Source: Acarospora socialis (taxonomy: Eukaryota; Ascomycota; Lecanoromycetes; Acarosporales; Acarosporaceae). Taken from it: 64,000 bases of DNA. This document shows positions 23,508 through 34,206 of the stretch, piece by piece; within the stretch, counting starts at the first letter, position 1; each line of letters begins with the position of its first letter. The notes below the pieces were generated by a model. The model ran no database searches. It worked only from the letters and a program-made list of their open reading frames with translations, and was not told the origin of the DNA. The stretch is taken from assembly GCA_025617375.2 (NCBI GenBank), contig JAMYGW020000001.1, positions 3,162,001 through 3,226,000 of the forward strand, written 5' to 3'. A program made the translations under genes and the position numbers.

Positions 23508-26500
23508 ATGGCTCCTGCTGCCGACGTTATGGAGTCTGTCGCCCCGACTCCTTCGAATACGAAGTCAGAGAACCAAAAATCCGTCAAAGTCCTTGACGAG
23601 CTGCTGGGTCAGCTGTCAATCTCCAAGACCGCCGATGAGACCAGCGCCGCTGCTGGCAACATTGCCACATTCATCAACGGCCCGATCGAGGAACAAGATG
23701 CTCCTACAAAGTGAGTTTACTACCTTTTCTCCAATCGCTTACAAACTGTGATGAATTGCACGATCGCAACCCTGCCCGGGCGCCTTCTCAGGCGAATTAA
23801 ACGCTAACATATCCATCAACAGAGCGGTAGACCTTCTGAAGAAGCAACTTGCCAACAAGAAAGATGCCGCCGTACGAGAGCGTGCTCTCAATGCCATCCA
23901 GGCCATCGCGCAACACTCCTCGGTCTCGCCTGCCGTCGAACCGTACCTTGTCACCCTACTCGCACCCACCCTCGCAGCCGTTGGCGATAAGATGTCAAGT
24001 GTCAAGACCGCCGCTCAAGCAGCATCGCTCGCCATCGTTAAAGCCATCAATCCCAATGCCGTCAAGGCCGTTCTTCCCGCTATCATCAAGTCCATCCTGA
24101 CTGCGCAAAAATGGCCCGAGAAGATGACTGGGCTTATGTGCATCGAAGCTCTCGTCGAGAGCGCGCCAGCCCAGCTGGCTTTCCGTGTACCAGATTTGAT
24201 CCCGGTCGTCTCCGAATCGATGTGGGATACCAAACCCGAAGTCAAAAAGGCTGCGTACGGTACCATGGAGAAAGTCTGCGGACTTATTGTCAACAAGGAT
24301 ATCGAGCGATTCATTCCTGAGCTGATTAAGTGTATCGCGAAACCCGAGAATGTACCAGAGACCGTTCACCTACTCGGTGCCACCACCTTCGTTACCGATG
24401 TGCACGAACCGACTCTCGCCATCATGGTCCCTCTCTTAGACCGTGGTCTCGCCGAGAGGGAGACTGCCATCAAGCGAAAATCTGCCGTCATCGTTGACAA
24501 CATGTGCAAGCTGGTTGAGGATCCTCAGATTGTCGCCGCCTTCTTGCCGAAGTTGATGCCAGCGATTCAGAAGAACTACGACAATCTGGCCGACCCCGAG
24601 GCTCGAGAGAAGACGAAGCAAGCTCTTGACACCCTCGTCCGAGTTGGTGCTGTCAAGGATGGCAAAATTCCCGAGGTCTCCCACGCTGGTGACATGTCGA
24701 CCGTCTCCGCTGTGCTCAAGCAGATTCTTGCCGCTCAGCACAAAGATGCCGTTGCCAAGTTCGAGCCCGTAATTGAGTACATCTCTGCCATCGCCGGGCA
24801 ACTTATTGATGAGAAGGACAACGACTCTGTCAGCTGGACCGAGAATACTGTTCCTTACGTCACAGCCGTCATTGGCGACTCAGATGCCAAAGCGATTGCC
24901 GACACCCTTAGAAAACGTGCTTCCCCAGGCGCTGCCGATGAGGCTGAGTCGGAAGAGGATGACGAGGAAGGCGAAGACCTTTGCAACTGCACCTTTAACT
25001 TGGCCTATGGTGCTAAGATCCTATTGAACCAAACGCACCTACGTCTCAAGCGCGGTCAACGCTACGGTCTTCTCGGCCCCAACGGTTCTGGCAAGTCCAC
25101 GCTCATGCGCGCCATCAATAACGAGCAGGTGGAAGGATTCCCTAAGAAGAATGAAGTTAAGACGGTGTTCGTCGAACACGATCTTGACTCCGCCGACACC
25201 GAACAGACTGTCATCGGCTGGACACAGAAGAAGCTGGAGGAAGTCGGTATTAAGATTGAGAAATCGGACATCGAGGCTAAGTTGTTGGAGTTTGGCTTCT
25301 TGCAGGAACAGTTCGAAGGGCCAATCACTTCGCTTTCCGGTGGTTGGAAGATGAAACTCGCTCTCGCGCGTGCTGTGTTTGAGGATCCGGACATTTTGCT
25401 CTTGGACGAGCCTACCAACCACTTGGACGTAAAGAATGTCGCATGGCTCGAGCAGTACCTCATCAACTCACCCTGCACCTCGATCATCGTCTCTCACGAC
25501 AGCAAATTCTTGAACAACGTCATTCAACATGTTATCCACTATGAGCGCTTCAAGCTCAAGCGCTACCGTGGAAACCTCGGCGAATTTGTCAAGAAAGTAC
25601 CATCGGCTCGTTCATACTACGAGCTCAGCGCTTCGGAGATGGAGTTCAAGTTCCCCGAACCCGGTTTCCTCGAAGGTGTCAAGACCAAGGCGAAAGCCAT
25701 TGTTCGTGTCAACAACATGAGCTTCCAGTACGCTGGTACCTCAAAGCCTCAAATTTCCGACGTTACCTTCCAATGCTCGCTTGGCTCACGTATCGCTGTC
25801 ATTGGCCCTAACGGTGCCGGTAAATCAACCTTGATCAATGTTTTGACCGGCGAGCTTATTCCAACGTCGGGTGATGTCTACACTCACGAGAACATCCGTA
25901 TCGCCTACATCAAGCAGCACGCTTTCGCTCATATCGATCATCATCTCGACCTTACTCCTTCTGAATACATCCAATGGCGATTCCAGACAGGTGAGGATCG
26001 CGAAACCATGGATCGTGCCAACAAGATTGTTACGGATGAGGACGAGAAATCCATGAACAAGATCTACAAGATTGATGGTACACAGCGACGAGTTATCAGT
26101 ATTTCTTCACGAAGGAAGTTCAAGAACTCCTATGAGTACGAGTGCTCGTTCCTTCTCGGCGAGAACGTTGGCCAGAAGAACGAGAAATGGACACCGATGA
26201 TGACAGCCGATAACGCATGGATCCCGCGCACAGAGATCCTGGCATCACACTCCAAGTTGGTCGCCGAAGTCGATCAGAAGGAAGCATTGGCTAGCGGTCA
26301 GTTCCGTCCTCTTGTCAGGAAAGAAATCGAGCAGCACTGCGCGAACTTTGGTCTCGATGCCGAGCTTGTCTCTCACTCGCGGATGCGTGGTCTCTCTGGT
26401 GGTCAGCGTGTCAAGGTCGTCCTTGCGGCCTGCTCCTGGCAGCGACCTCATCTCATCGTTCTCGATGAACCAACCAACTACCTCGACCGTGATTCATTAG

Positions 26501-26890
26501 GAGCTTTGTCCAAGGCTCTGAAGGCATTCGAGGGTGGTGTGATTATCATCACTCACTCAGCAGAGTTCACCAAGAACTTGACGGAAGAAGTCTGGGCTGT
26601 TATGGACGGCAAGATGACACCATCGGGACACAACTGGGTCCAAGGACAAGGGTCCGGACCACGTCTGACAGACAAGGACGACGGTGAGGAGGAGCGCTTC
26701 GATGCTATGGGCAACAAGATCGAAGGTGGCAAGAAGCAGAAGAAGCTTACGTCAGCTGAGCTCAGAAAAAAGAAGAAAGTAAGAGAGTGACGTCACTCTC
26801 TCCCTCGAGTTATATATGCTAATTCTCTGTTAGGCACGCATGGCAAGACGCAAGGCCGGCGAAGAAGTCTTCTCAGATGAGGACGATTGA
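23508..26890 (+). CDS. TEF3: Translation elongation factor 3 (EF-3), ABC-F ATPase, 1071 aa
   Basis: Three exons: 23508-23710, 23823-26778 and 26834-26890. The introns are 112 and 55 nt. The last exon encodes only [18 protein letters not shown], the typical EF-3 tail; reading through the last intron would give a false stop at 26790. EF-3 is the fungus-specific ATPase that helps release deacylated tRNA from the ribosomal E site. Order: N-terminal HEAT repeats (about 70-340), a helical segment, then ABC1 with Walker A GPNGSGKS at 486-493, signature [12 protein letters not shown] from 572 and Walker B with [14 protein letters not shown]2 follows with Walker A GPNGAGKS at 729-736, a chromodomain-like insert, LSGGQRVKV and [10 protein letters not shown]. 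The C-terminus is Lys/Arg-rich, which in yeast EF-3 mediates ribosome contact. Length matches the family (yeast 1044). Use of C/T at third positions and the CT-rich leader agree with high expression. Confidence 0.97.
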
Positions 26891-28309
26891 ACATAGAGCT
26901 AGCAATGCTCACGCACTACTTCCTTCCCTTTGTTAAGAGCGTACACCGGTTTTTTCTTCATCGAGGCATGGAACAGTCTAATAGGGTTACCTCGAATGGG
27001 TATTTAGCCGGTTTCCCCCCGAGAGCATATCATCTTCGGATCCGCTTTATTGCATGGTTGTTATTTATTTTCAGAGGGTGTTCAGCGACCTGATACCTCT
27101 CAAGCGTGGAGTTCCGTGCTCGGTGTTTGTCCATGATTTCCTACTGTGTTTCACTTCTCTGCAAATAGAGCTAGACAATAGATCAATGCTTAAATTACAA
27201 TTGCCCTCAATCCCTTGATTCTAACATTCCTGGCATAGCGTTAATATTCTTTAATCCTTTGATTCGACCTCACAACGCTGGCTTGACACCATGCTTAGGT
27301 ACTTTGACTTATGACACTATCGTATGGTCCTAGATCGTAGGTCAGAGCAAGGTCATAACTCTGAATCACTCCATTACCTCAAAAGTAGCCACCATCAAAA
27401 AGGAATTAGATGTTTCTATGATGGAGGGCTCCGAGATGATATGCTACCTAAACATGAGACCCTCTCCTCGCACCTCCCACGTACTCCATACAGCAGAGAC
27501 CCAGTCAGTCCATGAATCCATCACTTGCTAATGTAGAACATAGCCCTGTATACCTTGTTCACTGCATGAAGCCTCTTCGCGTTGCCGACAATACTCTGAT
27601 TGGCCGGAACACCAGTCGCTTACGGCAGCAGTTATGATACTGGGCATGTCTCAATCATTATCCCTCAACTTCATGCCTATATCACCCGCAGTGCTGAATA
27701 CTTCCTGGGACCGAGTTAGTTCAAACATGAACTCAAGATAACGTCTACTGATCAGGGAGCGATGTCATTACGCTGTGTTGTAGGCCTTTCTCTATGTTCT
27801 TCCGTCAAGGATGTCGAGCTCCCACAACATCACATCCTCGCCTTTGCCCGTCTTATGAAGACACTTACAGTGTGTTGCATGAAAGGCCGTGTAGTTGGTT
27901 CATAACTGATGAAGCAAGATGACCGCCAAAGACCTCACCATTGCCGCGAAGGGGCTCGAAGCATATGCGTTGCTGTCGAGACCCTCTGACCTATCTACTA
28001 TCTTCGCTCTCCTCATCTCTATGTATATATTCCCTTGGGTGGCGCATTCTCCAGAGCGGACGGCAGTCCTTCCTTTCTTGACTGTTCACTCCATTCGCAG
28101 CGGGCAGGTCCCTTGCTCTGTGTGACATAAGATACAGTTTTGTGTGTATAAACTTCCCGGATCGGGCAGGCACGGTCATCCAACCACTGTCACGTCGCTG
28201 GCCGGCCCTTCTTCCTTTGGAGCCCTCATAGATCTCCTCTTATGGGTTTGAAAAGTCGGTTGGCTCGATGGTCATCTATCATCACTAGCTATCTGACTCT
28301 TGGCCAAAC
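26891..28309. other. Intergenic, about 1.4 kb
   Basis: Contains the 3' end region of elongation factor 3 and the upstream region of the next plus-strand gene. Only short frames are present; the best is a 68-codon frame starting with ATG at 27919 that has one hydrophobic stretch and no motif. No repeat or RNA gene was recognised. Confidence 0.4.
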
Positions 28310-29539
28310 ATGTACATATATCTCACCGCAGCAACAGCACTGTTGATCGCCATCTCCGCTTCTCAAGCTTTCGCACAGTCTCTGCCAGCTGCTGCAGTTG
28401 ATCCCGGAAGCTTTTACAACTGCCGACACCGTCGAGCCGATCACCAATTTCGGCAAGATGCGAGTGTCCTGGCCAACCACGCACTTTACCATGCACAAAG
28501 AGTTCCCGCTACAAGTACCGAAGCTTTACCTACGACCACTTCCACACAATCTCAATCTGCTTCCGTCTTCAATCCAGCCATCCTGAACCATGAGTTATAC
28601 CGTGCAGGCGCGGTCACGCAGCCTTCGATCATCACTGCAGCTGTGGTCTCTGCCACAACGCCATCGGTCAAGGCTCCAAAGCTCGACCCCGCAATTTGGA
28701 ATAGTCAGACCAAAGCCGCGTGCGAAGTCACTCTCCGCAGTCTGAACGGAAAAGCGTCCAACGCTGCCGGGGTGGCGGTTTGTTACAACCTACCGGGACT
28801 GGACAACTCGACCGGGGCTTTCCAGGTGGATTTACGTCTTTATCGCGTTGCCGCTCCTGCTCAAGGGTGGAAAGCGGTATTTGATCAAACTGTCAGCGTA
28901 GCATTGTACTATCCAGGGGCGACTGTTGCTTCTCAGGACACAAACAAGAGGAGACGAAATGATCACACCGCTATCTGGAATCCAACCGAGTCAGTTAAAG
29001 CCGTTGAACTCAGTCTGAGGACGAATGATGCAAATGCTCCGCAGATCTTGCAAGCCTTCCACCTCATAGGTCAGATCAACGCCAACAGGTTGGGAGAAAT
29101 GACCAACCGGTAAGTCTTCCAAAGTGAGGTCAAGTCACTTAGCCAGTTGAACTGATCATCAATCTGCAGTACGACATTGAAATCACTTGTTCTCCCTCAA
29201 ATAACCCTTTCCGCTGTTACCGCTGCCAAAGGCCCTGTCAACACCACCGTCGACATGAGAGAGGCAAGTTTCGTCAATGGTGTGTTCGCCGACCAACCCG
29301 CGACCACAGCATCTTCCGGCACACCCGCGTTTACTTCAGCGTTAACTGGAAACAAGATCAAGTTCGTGATGCCCGGCACAACATTGGGCATCTTTCCCGT
29401 GGGTCTGGTCATTACGGGGAGCTGGGCGGCTGCATTCGTGGCGGTGGTGGGATATGGGACTGTGGGGAGATTGCGATTTAGGGAACAGTATCGCAGGAGG
29501 ATAAAGAGAGAGATGGCCAGGACGGTCAAAACGATATGA
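28310..29539 (+). CDS. Secreted or surface single-pass membrane protein, unrecognised, 389 aa
   Basis: Two exons: 28310-29109 and 29170-29539, with a 60-nt phase-2 intron (GTAAGT...CTGCAG) joining MTN to RTTLKSL. The N-terminus (MYIYLTAATALLIAISASQA) is a clear signal peptide with likely cleavage after AFA at about residue 22. A hydrophobic helix near the C-terminus (LGIFPVGLVITGSWAAAFVA, about 335-360) is followed by the basic tail RFREQYRRRIKREMAR, giving a type I topology with a large outside domain and a short cytosolic tail. The lumenal part is Ser/Thr/Ala-rich at 60-130 and then holds a domain with CEVTLRSLNGKASNAAGVAVCYNLPGLDN, a pattern seen in ascomycete proteins of unknown function. 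A cell-wall or plasma-membrane role is inference. The gene model is well supported by the signal peptide and intron. Confidence 0.75.
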
Positions 29540-30297
29540 TGGCTAGGGCGGAGAGATCTCATCTTGTCCAGATTTGCTTAACACTTGCAGCTCGAAGGGA
29601 GCAAGCTTACGTTAGAGACCGGTTATAACTATATTAAAGGAAAGTTTACGAGTTGACTTGAAGCTTGCAGAGCCTATAGAGATATGCAGTGTTTCATCGC
29701 ATCTCACAAAACAGTAAATTCGCATAATATGCTACCACAACACATCAAAGATCATTGACCAATCGTAGTAGAAATAGGATACGTATAGGGAGGGCTGCCC
29801 TTGAATTTTCCCCAATCCTGAGCCAATCAAACAATATCTTGAGAGGAAACGAGGCAAGCTGCGGCTCCTCGGGCGCAGATAAATCTTAGTCATCGGTTAG
29901 TCATGCCTGGATCGGCGGACCAATGCAAGTTATTTCGGAGAGTACAGTCACAACACCCATAAAAAACCCTTGAGCGAATAAAGTTCCAACTCATCTCGCA
30001 CCTTTAGGATTGAGAGTCTGAGGATCTGGCCAGCTCAACTACAGAGGCTGTCTTGGATGATAGAGATCACCCATAATTCGTTAAGAGCAAACTGTACCCA
30101 AAGGCCTGACCGACGACAACCTTAAGCCTGTTCGACGGGCAAGCTTGTGTGTCTAATTCACACGTTATTGGTTTTAGATAAAAAGACTACTCGAAAGTGG
30201 TCCCTTAAATTTTCAAGATAACAACGTTACTACCTGAAGGAAATTAAGTGCTTCTGACTGCGCCTTCTGAGTTCTCTTGTCCGGTTCCTTGCTTGAC
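29540..30297. other. Intergenic between two plus-strand genes
   Basis: About 760 nt. No coding frame, repeat or RNA gene was recognised. Confidence 0.4.
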
Positions 30298-33200
30298 ATG
30301 TTGCCAGATGTGGGCAGGCAAGACACTCAGTTTTCATTCCTCGAGACTGTTTGGCAAAGGTTTCCTTCCAAACATGCTGCTGTTAAGGAAGACTTAAGCA
30401 CCCTCCTTAATCAACTCGCGAACGGCGACTTTCCTTCCATTCTAGGTCATTCGAAGGCCCGTCTTCTTCTAGGTCACAAAGATGACTCCAGTACCAAGGA
30501 TATCCGTCTCAACGATTGTGGGGGGCACTACCGCGAGTATGTCCGTCGCCGCCTTCGCACTCTGCTTGTGTCACCATTAGCACTGTCTCAAGGAAATGCT
30601 GGCAAGAGCAGTCGCGGTGTACTCCTCATTATTGGCCTTGCTGCCTTGCATGCTTTCCTGCAGTCCAATATTACCGGCCCACCGTTACTATTGCAAGTCA
30701 CGGAGCTGATATGCCCGGACTTCTTACTGGCGGGCCCTGGCAAGGGCAAGGAGCTGCAGCAACAGATGTTGCAAGATCTAAGCGTCGATGGCGAGACTGT
30801 ATATGCGCTGACTCCGCATGTGAAACTCTTCTGGCTTGCAAAGACTATCCTGTGTGAGCCCTCGATTATGGACCCGAGGGACGATGCTAGGTGGGCGCGG
30901 ATGAGGGTCAATTTCTGGCATCAGAAAATGCTAGGTGAAAACGTGGCGAGTCTGCAAGAGGAAATTTTCCGGGACATCGATTTTCTGGCCGAGAGTGTGT
31001 GCGAGAATGGTAGATCGTATGGGAAGGAGGCAAGAGTGCAGTTCCTATTAGAGAGAGCGGCTATTTATACACACCATGGCTTTGATGCTAAAGCAAGGGG
31101 AGATCTTGAGAAAGCGGCAAGGGCGACAGGCTTCGAATTTGCAATCACGGGACGATTGGGCAAGCGGACGAAGTTTCAAGATAAGGAGATTAGCCAGCTT
31201 GTTGTGCTAGCAAAGAGCGCTGACGAAGACATCAATGACTTGTCTCATTCCAGCAGTAATGGTGTCGAAAATGCTACCAATGGAGACGCCAGGACAACTA
31301 ATGGCACGAACAATTCCGGTACGAAACCGCAGAATCTGAATCTCAACGATGACACCCTGCTAGACTCCATCTCCTTCTCGAAAACTAGCCCCTCTACAAC
31401 CACCACAGTCCAAGACGAGAGTTCATTACCCCCGCGATTGGCATCGCTCGATCCCTCGAATCAGCCAATACTAAAGCCCCTCGACTCTATTATCCTGCTT
31501 TCATTAGCATCCTCCATTACGAATACTTCTCCGCAGCACGGCCTGACCCGAGAAGAGACCCTACCTTACGCAACCAGAGTGCTCGAAGGCGGCAGCACCA
31601 ACTGGCAGATCTACACCCAAGCCCTGCTCGTCCGCAGCCGCATTGAATGTTACAAGTCACGGACGGTGGAGCGAGGCGTATTACAGCTCCAAGCACTAGT
31701 GGACCAGATCATCGCGGAGACAACGTCAACCATCCTTGCAGCAGAAAACGGCACTAACTCGCGAGACGAAGCTACACCCGCAACAACAACTACCTTTCTT
31801 CCTCGTCCCGCTCCCTCAGAATCCGCTCCCGTCTCCGAACGTCTGCATTATATTCACCAGCTCAGCTCACCGACCAGGTGGGAACTGGAAGCGGAACTAG
31901 CAGCGAGATGGGTCAGTCTCGGTGGGCTGAGGACCGCGTTGGAAATCTATGAAAGGCTACAGATGTGGGCAGAGGCTGCTTTGTGCTGGGCGGCGACCGA
32001 CCGAGACGACAAAGCCAGAAACATAGTCAGAAGGCAGCTATATCAACCAACCAAGCGGTCACAAGTGGATGACCAGGCGAATCAACTCGATGACCAAGAC
32101 GCGGAAGAATGGCAGGGTCCGGAAAGGGAACCCTTACCTGCCGACGCGCCTCGTCTATTCTGTATCCTTGGCGACATCGACAAAGAACCTACCATGTACG
32201 AGCGAGCATGGGAGGTCTCCAAGCATCGTTATGCTCGAGCCCAGCGCTCTCTGGGCCGCTATCACTACGCTGCCAGAGACTTCAAACGAGCAGATGAAGC
32301 GTACGCCAAATCCCTAACGGTGAACCGACTCGGCCACCCGACCTGGTTCGCACTCGGCTGCGTCCGGCTCGAGCTCGAAGACTGGCAAGGCGCCGTAGAC
32401 GCCTTCTCACGCACCGTTCAGCTCGACGACCAAGACGCAGAAGCATGGAGCAATCTCGCCGCGGCCCTTCTCCAGCTCTCTCCCAGCACATCAACCACCG
32501 CTCCGTCAACCGCACAACCTAACGACAACGACGACGACGACGACGGAACTCAACTCTCCCCGAGCCCCAGCAACCTCAACCCACAACGCCCCCTCCTAGA
32601 CGCCCTCGCAGCCCTTAAACGCGCCTCGACCATCTCGCACACCTCCCACCGCATCTGGTCGAACCTGCTAACCGTCGCCTCCCGGCTCCGTCCCCCACCC
32701 TACACGGACATTCTGATTGCGCAGAAACGCCTGATCAAGCTCCGCGGGCCCATCGAAGGCGAATCCTGTATCGACGCGCCCATTCTCGACAGCCTCGTCC
32801 GGCACGTCATCGCTCTCGGCGGCGCCGACTCCGACCCCAACCCCATCTCTAACACCAACGTCACCACCACCACCACCACCCCTTCAACCCAGCAAAACGA
32901 ACGCGCCCAACGCCGCGGCGTCGAGAAAATGCTCGCCGACCTCCTCGAGAAGGACGTCGTCCCGCTCATCACCTCCTCCCGCGCGCTCTACCGCATCATG
33001 GCGCGCTGGTCCCTCTATCGGAACCGGCCGTCGCGCGCCCTCGAGGTGACGGAGAAGGCGTGGCGCGCGGTGCTGGCGAAGCCCGGATGGGAAGCGGGGA
33101 TGGATGATGGCGGCAAGGGGTGGGAGGAGGTGGTGGACGCGACGGTCGAGTTGGTGGATGCGTATGAGAGTCTGGGGCCGAGAGCCAGGACGGAGGGACT

Positions 33201-33366
33201 AGCAAGTGGTGGTGGGGCGGGAGAGGGAGGGGTGTTGGTTTGCAGGGAGTGGAAGTTCAAGGCGCGGAGCGCGATTCGGGGCGTTTTGGGACGCGGAAAG
33301 GAGAGCTGGGAGGAGAGCGAGGGGTGGGTGCGCTTGAAGGCGAGGGGGGAGGAGTTGAGGAATTGA
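30298..33366 (+). CDS. EMW1: TPR-repeat protein of the TTC27/Emw1 family, 1022 aa
   Basis: One exon. The first ATG is at 30298 (MLPDVGRQDTQFSFLETVW). The N-terminal half has the family pattern HYREYVRRRLRTLL followed by a hydrophobic helical block (VLLIIGLAALHAFLQSN). The best marker is the TPR block at about 645-735: RAQRSLGRYHYAARDFKRAD, then SLTVNRLGHPTWFALGCVRL and WQGAVDAFSRTVQLDDQDAE with AWSNLAAALL. Yeast Emw1 is essential and linked to cell-wall integrity, and human TTC27 is the orthologue; the biochemical role is unsettled. Two low-complexity inserts (about 325-390, Asn/Thr/Ser-rich, and about 735-765 with a run of Asp) separate the helical parts and are probably loops. It is convergent with the FYVE gene downstream. 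Confidence 0.88.
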   Translation: MLPDVGRQDTQFSFLETVWQRFPSKHAAVKEDLSTLLNQLANGDFPSILGHSKARLLLGHKDDSSTKDIRLNDCGGHYREYVRRRLRTLLVSPLALSQGNAGKSSRGVLLIIGLAALHAFLQSNITGPPLLLQVTELICPDFLLAGPGKGKELQQQMLQDLSVDGETVYALTPHVKLFWLAKTILCEPSIMDPRDDARWARMRVNFWHQKMLGENVASLQEEIFRDIDFLAESVCENGRSYGKEARVQFLLERAAIYTHHGFDAKARGDLEKAARATGFEFAITGRLGKRTKFQDKEISQLVVLAKSADEDINDLSHSSSNGVENATNGDARTTNGTNNSGTKPQNLNLNDDTLLDSISFSKTSPSTTTTVQDESSLPPRLASLDPSNQPILKPLDSIILLSLASSITNTSPQHGLTREETLPYATRVLEGGSTNWQIYTQALLVRSRIECYKSRTVERGVLQLQALVDQIIAETTSTILAAENGTNSRDEATPATTTTFLPRPAPSESAPVSERLHYIHQLSSPTRWELEAELAARWVSLGGLRTALEIYERLQMWAEAALCWAATDRDDKARNIVRRQLYQPTKRSQVDDQANQLDDQDAEEWQGPEREPLPADAPRLFCILGDIDKEPTMYERAWEVSKHRYARAQRSLGRYHYAARDFKRADEAYAKSLTVNRLGHPTWFALGCVRLELEDWQGAVDAFSRTVQLDDQDAEAWSNLAAALLQLSPSTSTTAPSTAQPNDNDDDDDGTQLSPSPSNLNPQRPLLDALAALKRASTISHTSHRIWSNLLTVASRLRPPPYTDILIAQKRLIKLRGPIEGESCIDAPILDSLVRHVIALGGADSDPNPISNTNVTTTTTTPSTQQNERAQRRGVEKMLADLLEKDVVPLITSSRALYRIMARWSLYRNRPSRALEVTEKAWRAVLAKPGWEAGMDDGGKGWEEVVDATVELVDAYESLGPRARTEGLASGGGAGEGGVLVCREWKFKARSAIRGVLGRGKESWEESEGWVRLKARGEELRN

Positions 33367-34206
33367 GGGGGGTGTATCAGTAGGATTCGAGAAGGTAGGA
33401 GGGGGGCAAAGGGGAGCTGTTGGGAGCCTTTGGAGCGATGACATGTACAAGTTCCTCGTACCAACAACCAGGTACGCAAGTCGTAGACCTGAGAAGCATG
33501 AATATCGTGTATGATTTGCACCGACCGACCGTCTTTTGAATCAGCTGCCCTAAGCACCCGTCGTGGTGGTGGGGGAGTGGAAAAGGCGTTAGGACTTAAT
33601 CTCGTCACGGCCTGAGATTGACGTGCGAAGTATTATACTTGGGTCCATCTGTTACCGGATAAATTGGACTTGAGCACGAAAACGAGAGGACGGGGCGGGA
33701 GACGTACGTGGGCTGTCGTTTCCGGTCCCGGGTCGTGATGGGAGGAAAGTTTCGAGGGCAGTAGGGTAAGGAACGGAGAGGAGGGTAGGAGGTGTGAGGT
33801 GTCAACGTCGTTTGTAGATAATGTACCTTATACGGGGCCAAATATTACATTAGCAAGTTATGATTTATAGGTCGATTGTTGTCTCTGGGAACATTGACAT
33901 GATGTTGGGTATAGATACTTCGCACTCGAATTATAACATCCGTCATTGGTTGACAGGAATTTAATATTCTCCATTGCGCCATCCGGTCATTATCATACCC
34001 CTTCTAACCATCATTCGTTCGTCATGTTCGATAGACATCATTAACGTACAAGCACCATGATACTCCCAGTGTCGTAGGTCCACGCCCGCAGATGCTCATA
34101 AAAAGCTGAAGCCCCATGCTGTAGTCCGCTCAGAGCGCCATATGCACCACTCATCAACGCCGATGGCAGAACCCAGGCCGAACTCCACGTCTGAAATGAC
34201 ACTCAC
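33367..34206. other. Convergent 3' intergenic region
   Basis: About 840 nt between the 3' ends of two convergent genes. Purine/pyrimidine-skewed sequence follows the TPR gene. No gene or repeat was recognised. Confidence 0.4.

Noticed and set aside
26779-26790. EF-3 ending at the TGA at 26788-26790
   Set aside because: A 55-nt intron here and the following exon restore the conserved [18 protein letters not shown] tail, so that stop is intronic.
27919-28125. Small ATG-started frame of 68 codons
   Set aside because: Only one hydrophobic stretch, no motif, no splice partner; could be chance.
33015-33608. Long minus-strand frame antisense to the TPR gene (197 codons)
   Set aside because: Pro/Ser/Arg-rich shadow of GC-rich coding sequence; no motif and no start context.
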